Assembly (NCBI GenBank): GCA_949130495.1
Contig: OX422221.1
Coordinates: 481,853,659-481,917,658 of the forward strand
Reading direction: 5' to 3'
Length of the DNA stretch: 64,000 nucleotides
Origin: Sambucus nigra
Taxonomy: Eukaryota > Streptophyta > Magnoliopsida > Dipsacales > Adoxaceae
The notes beneath the pieces are model-generated. The model saw nothing but the letters and a program-made list of their open reading frames with translations, did not search any database and was not told where the DNA came from. This document shows, piece by piece, positions 9,140 to 20,625 of the stretch. Every line of letters begins with the position of its first letter. Positions within the stretch are counted from its first letter, which is position 1. The position numbers and the translations under genes are program-made.

Positions 9140-9151
9140 GCTCTGATACCA
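9140..9151 (-). promoter_or_regulatory. Chromovirus A primer binding site (tRNA-iMet)
   Basis: The minus strand reads TGGTATCAGAGC, the perfect complement of the initiator-Met tRNA 3' end used by most plant LTR elements. It lies two bases from the LTR end. Confidence 0.9.
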
Positions 9152-9913
9152 TCTATCACACTCCGCTTAATTCTAGCATCGGCTGCCACCAAAACTAAGT
9201 CGGGTGTGAGTAAATAAAATATCATTCTTAGCATGTGACAGATATGAGACATATAAAAATCAATCCACAAGATAATATTTAAATCAATCCTAATAACAAC
9301 AACCAACTATGCGATAAATGAAATCCATCCCGTGCTAAACTCCAAATAATCCAATCTCCAATAAATCTAAAACTAAATAAACCAAATCCATAATGAATAA
9401 CTGAATAAAGCCGTACAACTGTGGAACTGAACGGCCCACCGGATCCATAAATTGAGCCTCAATATAAATGCGAAGGAATGGAAAAAACTAAACTAAAATA
9501 CTAAGCGTAAAGTAAATAACTCCAGCTGCACTCAAAGATGTTCTCTAATAAATCCTATGCAGCTACTCCAATACTTATTCCTGAAAAGGTTAGTCAACGC
9601 ACAAAGTCTAAACCTCGAGCATGAATAAACACTACTCCCCTCAAATAGGATCCAAGAATCTAGACAATAGCATTATACATGATAAATCTCACAATTGAAT
9701 ATTTTAAATTAAACGAGATAATAATTAACGATACTGATAAATAAACAACATAATCTACCGCATGAACTAACCTACCTCGAAGTAATAGTTCAACTACATA
9801 ACTTAATATGCCCGATTAATATTAATCTCCATCATTTTTAATATAAATCTTTATCTCAATTTTATTTTTTTGGTTGCGGTACTCCCGTTGTTCTACACCA
9901 CACACATTCCCCT

Positions 9914-10112
9914 CACTATAGTCAGTTCGCCCGTTCAAACTGTCAGCATTGCAGATATTAGTGAGGTTCCACGCACGACACGCCACTATATCCAGTTTTC
10001 CCGTTTAAACTGTTAGCCCTGCACATATTGGTGACGCCAACACACACCCACGTCGCTATAGGCAGTTCGTCCGTTCCTACTGTAAGCACTGCACATATTG
10101 GCGACGCTAATA
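9914..10112. repeat. Three 70 bp tandem repeats in A LTR
   Basis: Units beginning CACTATAG or similar at 9914, 9984 and 10054 share CAGTTCGCCCGTTCAAACTG, then GCACATATTGGTGACG. This is a diverged tandem array inside the LTR, comparable in place to the 46-48 bp array of element D. Function unknown. Confidence 0.75.
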
Positions 10113-11316
10113 TATTTTAATACCCGTTATTATCTCACGCAATAATTTTAATTTTCTCAACTAATTTGTAATTATAATCACCCCACCCTTATTATTGATG
10201 TGATATCCTCAAAATACCGCTTAGTCTCATACCTAAGGGTCCCCAAAGTACGCATACGTCATACCCTATGAATATGATGGATTTCTGACATTTATCTCGT
10301 CCTATTCTCATCCCTAGGCTAGCGTAACGATGATAAAACATAAAAATCAGCCCCACCCCGAAATATTAATTCTGCACGAATCGACACTAACTAGTACCAT
10401 AACTAGTAAGCATAAATTATAACCAATGCATAACCACTAGTCCCATACCTAATAAGCATCCTATAATAAATGTGAGCGATATAGTACCCCAAAAGCCCTC
10501 GTCCCCTCGATGGAAAAAGTGACTAACAACAAATCACAAAATATCACAAATACATATGAACAACATAGCACTATAATCATAATGGCCCCAATTTAATTTA
10601 ATTTAATTAATAACACCGTTGTAATTTTGAACACAATTAATTCTATTTAATTATTTTAGATTATTCAACAAGTAAAATTATGAAACACGCAATAATCATC
10701 CACTTTTATTAGTTACATAAGTTTATGAGTGGGTACACATCCCATTTATTATTTTAAATAAATTCTATAAAAATTTACATGCAAACCTACATTCCAAATC
10801 ATCAAAGCCCAATACTCTAACCTACGCACCCAAGTGTTATGAGTATTAATTCATATTTAAAAATTTCATAAAAATCGTTCCGAAATTAGAGTCCACTTTC
10901 TCTAATTATGTTTCTAATTTATTTTAACAAAAACATGACATTAAAGGTTTAGGCGACACTTAAGACGCATAATACTAAAGGAAGAGAATAGAGTATTCAT
11001 GCCTGTGATTTAGATGAAAAAATTTTGATTAGACGTTTGGATTCATCTTGAATTTTTTTTAACAAAGAGTCATTCTAGGACAATCTTGATTAAACCCCAA
11101 TAAAGCCCACAAATCTTATGACAAAACTTTGATTAAGTTAGAGGTTAAGGTGTGTGGTTGAGAGGAAAATATTTTGGGAGAGTTCTCTGGTGAAAAAATT
11201 GTTAAAAGTGATTATAAAAAGTCCCCCCATGAATTATTAGTGTTATATAATGATTAGGAATCCCAATCCTAATAAAACTCTACATAATCTGACCAAACTG
11301 TCGCCTCTCGCCTTGA

Positions 11317-11331
11317 CCGAATCGATTTGGC
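11317..11331 (-). other. Single CCGAATCGATTTGGC iteron in A 5' LTR
   Basis: This is the counterpart of the two-copy cluster at 7444-7478. One unit plus spacer has been lost here, or gained in the other LTR. Confidence 0.7.
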
Positions 11332-11536
11332 CCTGTAGCCGCCGAAAATTTTACTAAGGAAATATATATGGTAAAAACTTTATTTAATCTCTGATTTTTA
11401 ATTCCGCTTGAAATCCTACTTTTCAAATATGAAAACCAACATATTTTATCATTTAAAATAATTAAATCCAAAATATTATTTTTCTCAAATTTTTGGATTA
11501 ATTAAATAATTAATTATTAAAACACAGGGTGTTACA

Positions 11537-12010
11537 TTGGATTGTTCGTTTGATTTGTGTTGGAGTTGCTAATGTAAGGTTAGCAAGAGCATTTGCTCGA
11601 GCATTCTCAAGTCTTAAAATCCTTACTATTTTGACTAAGGTGGTTGAAGAGACAACTTCCATTGCCTTTTGGTGGTATCTCGTCATGATTTCTCCTTTGA
11701 CACCATAAACCTGTTGCATCTGATTAACAATCAACTGGGAATCACTGTATACCACTCCCTGGTCGACTCCCAGTGATGGAGATGATTCCAATCCTATGAT
11801 CAGTGCTTCGTATTCAACCTCATTGTTGGACGCTTTGAATTGGAATCTAAGAGCATATTCCACATCCAAGTTATCTGGAGTGTTAATGATGAGGCTCACT
11901 CCAATTCTAGTAGCACATGAGGACCCATTCACAAATATTTACCAAGTTGGAATGTCGTCACAGAACTCCTCTCCCACCAATACTCCATTCCTGAATATAT
12001 TCTAGCTCTG
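11537..12010 (-). pseudogene. pol: Tat 2 archaeal-type RNase H, cut by chromovirus A
   Basis: The open part (to 11932) shows MNGSS (from the DGSS catalytic site), YALRFQFKASNNEVEYEALI, VVYSDSQLIVNQ and LRLENARANALANL. These follow the Tat 1 aRNH residue by residue. The frame runs into the chromovirus A LTR right after KRTIQ, where Tat 1 continues with RRTIP. The first Asp and the last RADA motif Asp are changed (NGSS, RANA), so the enzyme would be dead. The insertion therefore removed the integrase link but left the start of this domain. Confidence 0.85.
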
Positions 12011-12149
12011 TTGTAACTTTTCTTGAGCAGTCGACGACTCCGATTGATCGGCCACAATATTTGTCTTCTTTTGAGCTAAGCTCTCTTCTGTAGAAGTCTG
12101 CTTGGCAGGCAAACGCAGATTATGTTGTTCCTCCGCATATGTGAACTCA

Positions 12150-13340
12150 ACAATAAAATCTGCCACTGCTTGGCCTTTTATTGCAACTCAAGGCTCGTAC
12201 ACAATTTCATATTCTCCTAACTCCACTTCCTAAGACATTAATCTTCCCGACTTCTCTAGTTTATGCAATGCTTGTTTAAGAGGCACATTCCTATTGACAA
12301 CAATAATATGGGCTTAGAAGTAGGGCCTTATTATTCTAGATTCTTTAATAAGAGCCAAGGCTAACTTCTCCAAACGTGGATATCTAATTTTAGCTCCTCG
12401 AAATGCCTTGATGTTGTAGTACACTAGCCTTTGAATTCCATTATCAAGTAGGATCAAGGCTAAGCTAATAGCTGACTCCGAAACAGCCAAATATAAATAT
12501 AATTTTTCTCCCATAATTGATCGGGAAAGGAGTGGGGGAGAACCCAAATACTTCTTCAGCTCTAAACAAGCCTGTTCACATTCATCATTTCATTCAAAAG
12601 TCTTTCTAAAAACTTTGAATCATGAAAGTCACTTATTAGTTGCTCGAGAAACGAAACGGTTCAATGCGCCTACTTTTCCTGTTGGCTTTTAAACTTCTTT
12701 ATTTTTGGCCGGAGACTACTTTTCAAGTAAAGCTTTGATCTTATTGGGATTTGATTCTATTCCCCTTTGGTTAACAATGTACCCTAGGAAAACCCCATCC
12801 TGAAATCCGAAGATGCATTTGGTTGAATTAGGTTTCATCTGGTTCTTCTCCAATTGATCAAAGGTTTGAGTCAAGTCTGCTATATGGTCGCCAATATATT
12901 TTCTCTTAGTGAGCATATCATCTACGTAGACCACCATATTTTTATCAATCTTCTCTTAAAAAACCTTATTTACCAGTCTCTGGTAGGTAGCTCCAGCATT
13001 TTTTGACCCAAAAGGCATGACATTATTGTAATACATTCCTCGGCTAGTATTGAAGTAAATACTTTCCTTGTCTCCGGGCTTCATCTTAATTTAATTGCAA
13101 CTAGAATAAGCATCCATAAAGCTGAGCAACTCATGACCAGTTATAACATTGACCAATTGATAAATCATTGGCAAAGGAAAATTATTTTTTAGAAATGCCT
13201 TATTGAGATCTATAAAATCCACACACATGCGCCACTTATCATTTTTCTTCTTAACTATCAATACATTAGCTAGCCAAGTAGGATAGATGACATTCTCAAT
13301 GAATTGTGCTCGCTGTAATTTTTCTACGTCCTCCTAGATT
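12150..13340 (-). pseudogene. pol: Tat 2 reverse transcriptase and RNase H
   Basis: RNase H pieces at 12314-12547 (LYLYLAVSESAISLAL, AFRGAKIRYPRLEKLALALI) and RT pieces at 12716-12937 (VVYVDDMLTKRK, FLGYIVNQRGIESNP). Further RT motifs are visible in other frames up to about 13340. The catalytic YVDD is kept. As in Tat 1, the first RNase H acidic position holds Ala (YLAVS). Stops and small indels break the frame at least five times. No linker repeats like those of Tat 1 are seen between RNase H and aRNH, which separates the two families. Confidence 0.85.
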
Positions 13341-14896
13341 AATATATTCTTTCTGGACTGAAAACTCTCCGTCCTTGCTTGATTGTCTTTGAACCTAGAT
13401 AAATATCCAGTTCATGAAACATGATGTTCATATCAATTCTCGGCATATCTTCACGGCTCCAAGCGAATACATTTGTCATTTCTCTAAGGAAAGTGATTAA
13501 CCCCTATTTGATAGAAGAAGATAATTTAGAACCGATCTGAGTGTTTCTTTTTGGCTTCTCATCATCCAGTACCACAACTTATGTTTCTTTCATAACATGT
13601 CCCTTTACCAGTTGTTTTTCAACCCGTGGATCTAGAGTCTCGATGTGGAAAATGGTTGTGCTCTTTAATTGCATCTCTTGCTAGTCGTCAGCAGATGTAT
13701 AATAACATTCCTTGGCATCTTTTTTACTACCAATTATTATGCCGACACCCCAATTCGTTAGAAACTTCATACACTGGTGCACTGTAGAAGTCACAACGTC
13801 TAACTGTTTGATTCCCACTATTCCCAGGATAATGTTGTAAGTTGATGGGATATTTTTATCTAACACAAAGAAGTTAGTTCTTTATCTTCTGCTTGTAAAA
13901 CAGGTGCCGACTAATACTTCCAGCTTTATGGTCCCTAGTGGGTGTACCTTTTATCCTGAAAATCCGATGAGAGGTCTATGGTACAATTCTAGCTTGTTGA
14001 TCTCCAACCCTAGGATATCAAAGCAGTTATTAAACATTACATCGGTTGAACTCCCATTATCAACCAAGATCCTTACAACTATGCCATAATGAACTTTGCA
14101 TGTAATGACCAATATATTGTCACGAGGATAGATAACCCCATTCAGATTATTTTTAGAAACGCAATTAATAGCCTCTCTTTGTTAATTTTCCTCAGCCTAT
14201 TATCGCTGGATTCAACCATATTAATTTATCTGATAGTTGGGCAGGCTTTGACTTCATTCAGACAAACGTTCCTTTCTGCTATAGCATCTCCTCCTCCAAC
14301 GTCACCACCTGCAATAAAATGGCATCCAAAGGATATCATGCCGACTTCAACTTTTGGTTCATCAGGCTTTTTCGATAGGTCACGATCTTCTTTAAAATCA
14401 GCATTTCGTGCTCTCTTTTTATCATCCCTTGCTCAGCCTGGAGTTTCTGACCTCTTCTAATTATGTTTCCATTACAATCAATAAACTTGCTCAACCTTCC
14501 ACGTCGAATAAAATTTTCATTCTCGTTCTTTAACGCGATACAGCTGTTGGTGGTGTGCCCATGATCCCCATGGAAGTCATAATACTAGGACGTGTCCCTT
14601 TTGTTAGGGGGAGTTTTTATCTTTCCAAGCAAATTTAAGTCTATGTTTCCCTTGATCTCTTCTAGGATTTGGTTAATACCTTTGTTAAGTGGGGTATATT
14701 CATCATACTTCCTGGTTCGATCCAGCTTTTTATCTTTCTGATCCTTTTTGAAGGAATTGGAATTATTTTTCTGACTTTCACCCTTGGTCTCAGGAGTTTC
14801 CTTAGCTACCATGGCTTCCTCAGCATTTAAAATTTTCCCAGCTTTAATCATTAGTTCCATCATGGTTTTAGGAGGATTTTTTTACTAAATAATATT
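13341..14896 (-). pseudogene. gag-pro: Tat 2 protease and C-terminal gag
   Basis: Protease-region remnants are seen at 13681-13866 (MLDKNIPSTYNIILGIVG, VHQCMKF, as in Tat 1) and in fragments up to about 14300, including counterparts of the NGSSADI active-site stretch. The gag end at 14460-14896 contains MMELMIKAGKILNAEEAM, a Lys-rich linker, and a zinc motif near 14530-14590 reading YYDFHGDHGHTTNSC. The first Cys has become Tyr. The gag N-terminus and 5' LTR are gone; homology ends near 14896. Confidence 0.8.
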
Positions 14897-14918
14897 AATG
14901 GGACGTTGGATAATGGGA

Positions 14919-15120
14919 CGTTGCTATTCTTTATCTATCGGGGAGTGAGTACAGATATTGGGAGATTAGTTTTGCCTGCTGATATGTTTGTATTAAATAT
15001 ATCATAATACGACACCATCATAGGCCTGGATTGGCTAGCTGAGTATAGGGCCATGATTGACTACTATAGTCGGAGTATAATGTTTGAGATCCCTGGCCAG
15101 GAGATATTCTTAGTGGCAAT
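14919..15120 (+). pseudogene. pro: Chromovirus B protease C-terminal fragment
   Basis: In one frame with one stop: GVSTDIGRLVLPADMF, then YDTIIGLDWLAEYRAMIDYY and MFEIPGQEIFLVA. This is the second half of a chromovirus aspartic protease, colinear with 38560-38755 in chromovirus C. The active-site half lies upstream of the truncation and is absent. The fragment ends at the target site GCAAT of the inserted LTR-like element and resumes at 17716. Confidence 0.85.
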
Positions 15121-17715
15121 TGAAGGTACCTATATAAAGCACACCTACGGTTTACTTTTCGTGCTTTAGCAGTATAGACCTTCATCTAGTTGGACTTGAA
15201 TTTTGATAAAATATTTTGTAATTAGGTTGTGTTTAGCCTACCTACGCCAAGCTCTCTATGGACGTCCACATCAAATCGTCTCTCGACTCAGTCCGGTAAT
15301 CCATAAAAGGTAATTCTCATACACTCTATGGCTCATAAGATTATATATTTTTTATTCACGTAGGATGCACAACACTACACTGCATTTGCATTTTATCATT
15401 TCTAATGATTATGGGTTCTTTATACTTAAAAAGATTTTATTAAAATTGTTTAAAAATTTAATTTTGAATTTATGTCATTAGACATTTTTATGAAAATAAA
15501 ATTTCAGAATTAATTTTTAACACTTAAACATTTTTTTTGTATCTTAGTGTGTGTGCATATATTCGTGGCCTTTTTTTGTTAGTTGTCCAAGATCTGACCA
15601 TATCAGGTCTTATACTATTGCCCCTTAGCTCTTGGCCTAATGTTAGTAGGTGGCTTATACACGATTTGACCCTTATACTTGTTATAGTTGTTTTAAGCTC
15701 ACACTGTAGCCATAAGCCTTAGCGTGTTATGTATAATGTTGGCCCACAGTTTTGGTTTCTTTAAAAACTTACTTTTTTATTCATATTTCTTTAAATGACG
15801 TCGCATATATTCTTTTTGTCCTTGTTTTTACACCGTCCACGGTTTTTCTTTTTAAACCGAATTTGGTTTTTGTTTTACCTCTAAACGTCGTCATTCCCTT
15901 TTAGTTCATACGGTAACAAATGGCTGTTATTTACAGCTGGATGCGACATGCCAACTTTTTAAATGGATTCATTTGTGTTTCTTTATAGATCGTCCGATCT
16001 ATTTTTATCAATGGTTGTGAGTGTGCTTTTTATGATCCATGTGTGTCTTCTTTTCACCAATCATCACACACCTCTAGTCTATAAATAAAACCATTTGGGT
16101 TTCACTTTAAAGAGTCCGAGAAAATAAATTTTGTGCCCAAACTCTGTTAAAAATTTTAATGAGAGAAAGAGAGTATAAACCAGAATATTCTAGTCATCTT
16201 CAAGCATTGATTTCTTTTCAAAAATCAAATGAAGATTGGACAACTCTCATTTTAAATCTGCACTTACGATTTTTCAAGGGTAAATATTATTTGTAAGTGA
16301 TTTCTCTCATCTTTGTGTGTTTTATTTAGATCAGACTTTAGATATAACATTCTTGGTATTTGTACGCAATACACACTTGATACATGAAATTAATTTTTTT
16401 TGTGAATAATCTGTTTGAATCTTGATTGTAATATCTAGTTTGTTTTTAAACATTTTGTTTTAAAATATATTTTTCAAAAAATTTGTTAATATTCAGATAT
16501 ATCTAGTTTGAGGTTTAGAGAGTTAAACCAAAAAATTTTTGAGGACTAATTTGAGAATAATTTATATACCTCATACTTGAACTTGACAATATTTGAACTT
16601 GGACTGGATATTATTTTGTTGACTATTTAAGATTATGTTGGACTAATCTGAAATATTTGTAAAAATAGTCTTGATAGAATATTAGATTAAAATCTGAATT
16701 AATCTAATATAAGTTTTCTGAAAAATAAGTTGTATATTTGCCTTTGTGATTTTATTGAATATATTTGAAGTAATGTATTATGTGCGTATTGTTACACTGT
16801 TTATGAGTGCTTGATCTTTGAAGTGATTTTCGAAACATATACTTGCATATCATGTATAAATCACTCAATAGAACACTTCTCAATTAGACACTGATATTGT
16901 GTAAATATTTTGACAAATTTGATTGTTCAAATTATTTGAGAAAAAGAATTTTGAAAAACCTAAGTCAAGATCGGTTGACTTAGAAGATCTTGAACATAAG
17001 ATTTGTTAAGATATTTAGGAGATCTGAAAATTATTGCATTGCATTCCCTTGTACCATTAAGTGTGGGTGTTTTATCTAGGATAGCACGTAACACACAAAT
17101 ACTTCACTAAGAACTAGGACACAATAGGCACTGAGCCAACATGTGCTAAGGAAGCTAGAGGGGAGGTCGAGAGGTGAAGAAAGTAAAGTGAACAAGAGAT
17201 GCATAATAAGGATAATTACGGAAGAGCAACCAGAGCAGAGATAAGCTTGGTCGAGATAAGTAATAGCTTGTTCTGATTTATCTTGCCTTGGTCCTTGTTG
17301 CATGTTTGTATAATCATTCCTATTTCGTTTGGTTTTAGTGGAAGTAGACTAAGTTGACTCTTAGGAAAGTCCGTCATTTTTCCAGGGGAAGGGTTTTTGT
17401 GACGTTATATAAATACCGTGTGCTTTATATTTTTCGCATATCACCTCACACGAAAATGTAGGTTTAAATAATTAAAAACTCGCCTAAAAACTGAATTGTT
17501 TATTATTTTGTAAATCACCTAGATTTAACAATGATAATAATTTGGACATTTAATTGACTTTGCAAACTTAAATCTGTTTTCGTAAAGTTAACAATTCAAG
17601 AAAATTTTGAATTGGTCCCTCCTAGAATAATCGGTAAAACTCGTAGGTAAATTGCGTTTACTCGATAATTGTTTACTTTCGCACATAGTATTTTTATGCA
17701 TTGTTGGTTCTTTCA
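15121..17715. mobile_element. 2.6 kb solo-LTR-like insertion with GCAAT target duplication
   Basis: The insert begins TGAAGGTACC and ends GGTTCTTTCA, so it has TG...CA ends, and it is flanked by the 5 bp duplication GCAAT (15116-15120 and 17716-17720). Removing the insert and one GCAAT restores the chromovirus B frame against chromovirus C. No gag or pol motif is seen. AT-rich sequence includes TATA-like sites (TATAAATA near 16080, TATATAAATA near 17407). A solo LTR of an unidentified LTR family fits best; a non-coding retrotransposon derivative is the alternative. Orientation is not settled. Confidence 0.8.
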
Positions 17716-19160
17716 GCAATGCCTCGTCCTGAGGGAGGATCGTCCACTCATTTGTACTATATTAAGGAGGAGACCACTTAGTGGTGGTGATTTCCCTCGA
17801 TTTGATCCCAGTCGTATATGAGTTTACCGATGTGTTTCAGGAGATACGAGGACTACCCCCTAGTAAAGAGATTGAGTTCGAAATTGACTTGGCATCGGGC
17901 ACTCGACCAATAGCTTGTGCACTGTATCATATGGCTCCTATGGAGATGAGGGAGCTACGCGATTAAATCGAGTAGCAGTTGGGGTAGGGTTTTATACGTC
18001 GTAGTACGTCGCCTTGGGGTGCCCCAGTATTGTTTGTGAAGAAGAGATATGGGTCTTTACACTCGTATGTGGATTACCGGGAGCTGAATATACATAATAA
18101 GTATTTGTTTCCTCCCATTGATGACTTATTCGATTAGTTAAGAGGAGTCGCCTACTTCTCTAAGATAGATTTGAGATTTGAGTATCACTAGTTGCGCATC
18201 CAGGAGCAGGATGTGTCTAAGACTGAATTCTTGACGAGATATGGGTCCTACGAGTTTCAGGTTATGCCATTTGGGCTAACCATTGTGGCTGCCGTGTTTA
18301 TGGACCTGATGAATAGGGTGTTTAGAGAGTTCTTGGACCAGTTTTTTATCATATTCATTGATGACATTTTGATTTATTCTCGGACTGATGAGTAGCATGC
18401 CGAGCATTTGTGTCGGGACTGACAGACACTGCGTGAGCATCAGTTGTATGCAAAGTTTGAGAAATGCGGGTTCTGGCTACGTGAGGTATAGTTTTTAGGG
18501 AATATCATTTTACAGTTAGGGATTTCGGTGGACCCGAGTAAGGTGTCAGTGGTGATGGAGTGAGGACAACCCACGACACCGAAAGAGGTGCTCAGTTTCT
18601 TAGGATTAGTCGAGTACTACAAACAATTTATTATGGGATTCTCGAATATTGCAAGTCCATTGACTAATTTGATTCGCAAAGGTGTATCATTTGTTTGGTA
18701 TGATGCTCGTCAGTTGGCTTTTAATAAGCTGAAGGACAAGTTGACTTCAGCCCCTGTACTTGCACTTCCTAGGGTAGGAGTAGAGTACTTATTTTCACTT
18801 ATGTTTCCCTACAGGGACTTGGGTGTGTGTTACACTATGAGGATCAGGCTATAGTGCATGCTTCCCATAAGCTTAAGCCTCATGAGAGGAATTACCCCAC
18901 CCACGACTTGGAGTTAGTGGCTGTCGTGTTTGCATTGCGAATTTGGAGACACCATTTATCGAGAGAGAAATTTTGCTTGTTCACAGGTCATAAGTCACTG
19001 CAATACTTATAAACTTAGAGAGAGTTGAATATGCGTTAGCGCATGTGGCTTAAATTTGTGAAATATTATCAGTTTGACATCCAGTATCACTCGGTAAAGG
19101 CTAACGTGGTGGCAGACACGTTGAGTCGCAGGCCAGCAATGGATGTAGGTGAAGTTTGGA
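17716..19160 (+). pseudogene. pol: Chromovirus B reverse transcriptase and RNase H
   Basis: RT motifs in order: [60 protein letters not shown] and the catalytic [11 protein letters not shown]. RNase H: LDPSK-like region, [59 protein letters not shown] and VVADTLSRRPA. There are at least nine stops, nearly all at positions where C shows Gln (for example REV-stop-FLG and DE-stop-HAEHL), plus a frameshift near 18820. RNase H Asp in the FTDH motif has become Gly (FTGH). Confidence 0.9.
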
Positions 19161-20625
19161 AGGTAAAATGGACGAAAATGGGACGTCGGGATTCAGTTGC
19201 CCGATCATTTATGTCAGTCGTGACCACAGGCATAGGCAGCGGATTCTTTTTATCAGGAGCGGATGAGACAACTCTTCGTCGTAGGAGTAGAGTCGTATTT
19301 TGTGATTTCAGAGGGAGGTTTACGATTCAACGGGATATTAGTTATCCTAGAGGGGGAGGACTTACGGTACACAGTGAAGGAGGAGTCACACGGGTCCCGA
19401 TTTGCGGTACATCTTGGAGGGGATAAGATGTACCAAGATATGAGACGACAGTACTGGTGGAGTGGGATGAAGAGATACATTGCCAAGTTTGTTTCGAGGT
19501 GTACCACTTGTCAGTTAGTGAAAGTGGACCATCAGAAATCGACAGGGGTTTTACAGCTGTTACAAATCCCGATATGGAAATGGGAGAGAATTTGCATGGA
19601 TTTTATTACTGGGTTACCTACTTCACAACGAGGTCGCGATCCCATATAGGTGATAGTGGATTGGTTTACTAAGGTAGCTCAAATCCTGCCAATTTGGACT
19701 GATTATACTACGGGACAATATGCCTAGATGTTCATTGTTGAGATAGTAAGATTGCATAGGGTGCCATTAGATATCGTTTTCGATAGGGACAAGATCTTCA
19801 TGTCTCGATTTTGGAAGAGTTTTCAGGAGGCTATGAGTACCGAGTTGGGGCTGAGTACGGCTTATCATCCGCAGATGAATAGGCATGTGGAGAAAGATAT
19901 GCTATGAAGGTGTATCCTTGATTTTAGGGTAGGTTGGGAGCAGTATCTTCCACTGGTGGAGTTTGCGTATAATAACTCCTACCAGTTCACGATTGGCATG
20001 ACACCATTTGAGGCATTGCACGATACGCCTTATCATTTGCTCACTTGTTGGTTGGAGGTGGGGGGCAACATGCTTCTCGAGTCGGAGTTAATTCAGGATA
20101 CGTCGGGCAAGATTGAGTTGATTTGGATCCATATACGGATAGCCCATGACCGACAGAAGAGTTATGCGGATGTTAAGTGGTACTTCTTGGAGTTTAATGT
20201 GGGGGATCGGGTGTTGTTACATGTATCGATATTGAGTTCAGGAAGAAAGGGAAGTTGACGTCGAGATACGTGGGGCCATTCCTTATCATTTAGCGGATTG
20301 GGCCAGTTGTATACAAGCTTGGGTTGCCATATCATTTGCATCGAATTCACAATGTATTTCATATTTCTTCACTGAGGTGGTATCTCCAGGATGAGTTGGA
20401 TCACACTCACATTGCTTTAGAGGAGATCAATTTGCAGCCCGATATTTCATATGAGGAAAGTCCAATTGCTATCTTAGACCATAGTGAGAGGAGACCGAGG
20501 TCGAAGGTAGTTCCACTTGTACGGGTCCAGTGGGGACATCATAATGTCGACGAGTCCATTTAGGTGTGCGAAGATGAGATGCGCGAAAACTATCTAGAGT
20601 TATTCATACCAGGTATTTCCTTTTT
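19161..20625 (+). pseudogene. pol: Chromovirus B integrase and chromodomain region
   Basis: Integrase zinc-binding region (KMYQDMRRQYWWSGMK to CTTCQLVK), then core motifs WKWERICMDFITGLPTS, VIVDWFTKVA, VPLDIVFDRDKIF and STAYHPQMN. The tail has VEFAYNNSYQFTIGMTPFEA and YLEFNVGDRVLLHVS-like sequence. The last part (20324-20625) reads HNVFHISSLRWY, a spacer, and PLVRVQWGHHNVDESI, the chromodomain-type C-terminus that targets chromoviruses to heterochromatin. In-frame stops and short deletions are scattered throughout, including loss around the catalytic Glu (QMNRHVEKDML). Confidence 0.88.

Larger units (their letters stand above)
7126..11536 (-). mobile_element. Chromovirus A: gag-only deletion derivative
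   Basis: A Ty3/Gypsy element on the minus strand with long LTRs. The 5' LTR is 9154-11536, the primer site 9140-9151, a decayed gag about 7960-9020, a purine-rich tract just above 7697 and the start of the 3' LTR at 7696. The 3' LTR is cut at 7126 by Tat 1. The internal region is only about 1.46 kb; protease, RT, RNase H, integrase and chromodomain are all absent. Its right end (TGTAACACCC, reading leftward from 11536) interrupts the aRNH of Tat 2, so A is inserted in Tat 2. The family assignment (chromovirus, Tekay/Del-like) rests on the LTR opening, the tRNA-Met primer site and gag, and is inferred. Confidence 0.85.
9154..11536 (-). repeat. Chromovirus A 5' LTR (2383 bp)
   Basis: On the minus strand it opens TGTAACACCCTGTGTTTTAA at 11536 and closes GCGGAGTGTGATA at 9154; the usual terminal CA has become TA. 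It contains one copy of the CCGAATCGATTTGGC motif (11317-11331) and three 70 bp repeats (9914-10112). There is no open frame of note. It matches the surviving part of the 3' LTR with visible divergence, including a lost iteron unit, so the element is not recent. Confidence 0.87.
11537..14896 (-). mobile_element. Tat 2: decayed Tat-lineage retrotransposon, interrupted
   Basis: A second Tat element on the minus strand, distinct from Tat 1. Running left from 14896 it shows the gag end, protease, RT, RNase H and the start of the archaeal-type RNase H. It is cut at 11536 by chromovirus A; integrase and 3' LTR should lie beyond A, left of the window. On the right it stops in gag near 14896, where chromovirus B sequence begins; no 5' LTR is present. 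Many stops and frameshifts occur, so it is older than Tat 1. Confidence 0.87.

Noticed and set aside
9140..9151. tRNA-Met gene from the GCTCTGATACCA string (also 47259-47270)
   Set aside because: Only the 12-base acceptor complement is present, next to an LTR end. It is a primer binding site, not a tRNA gene.
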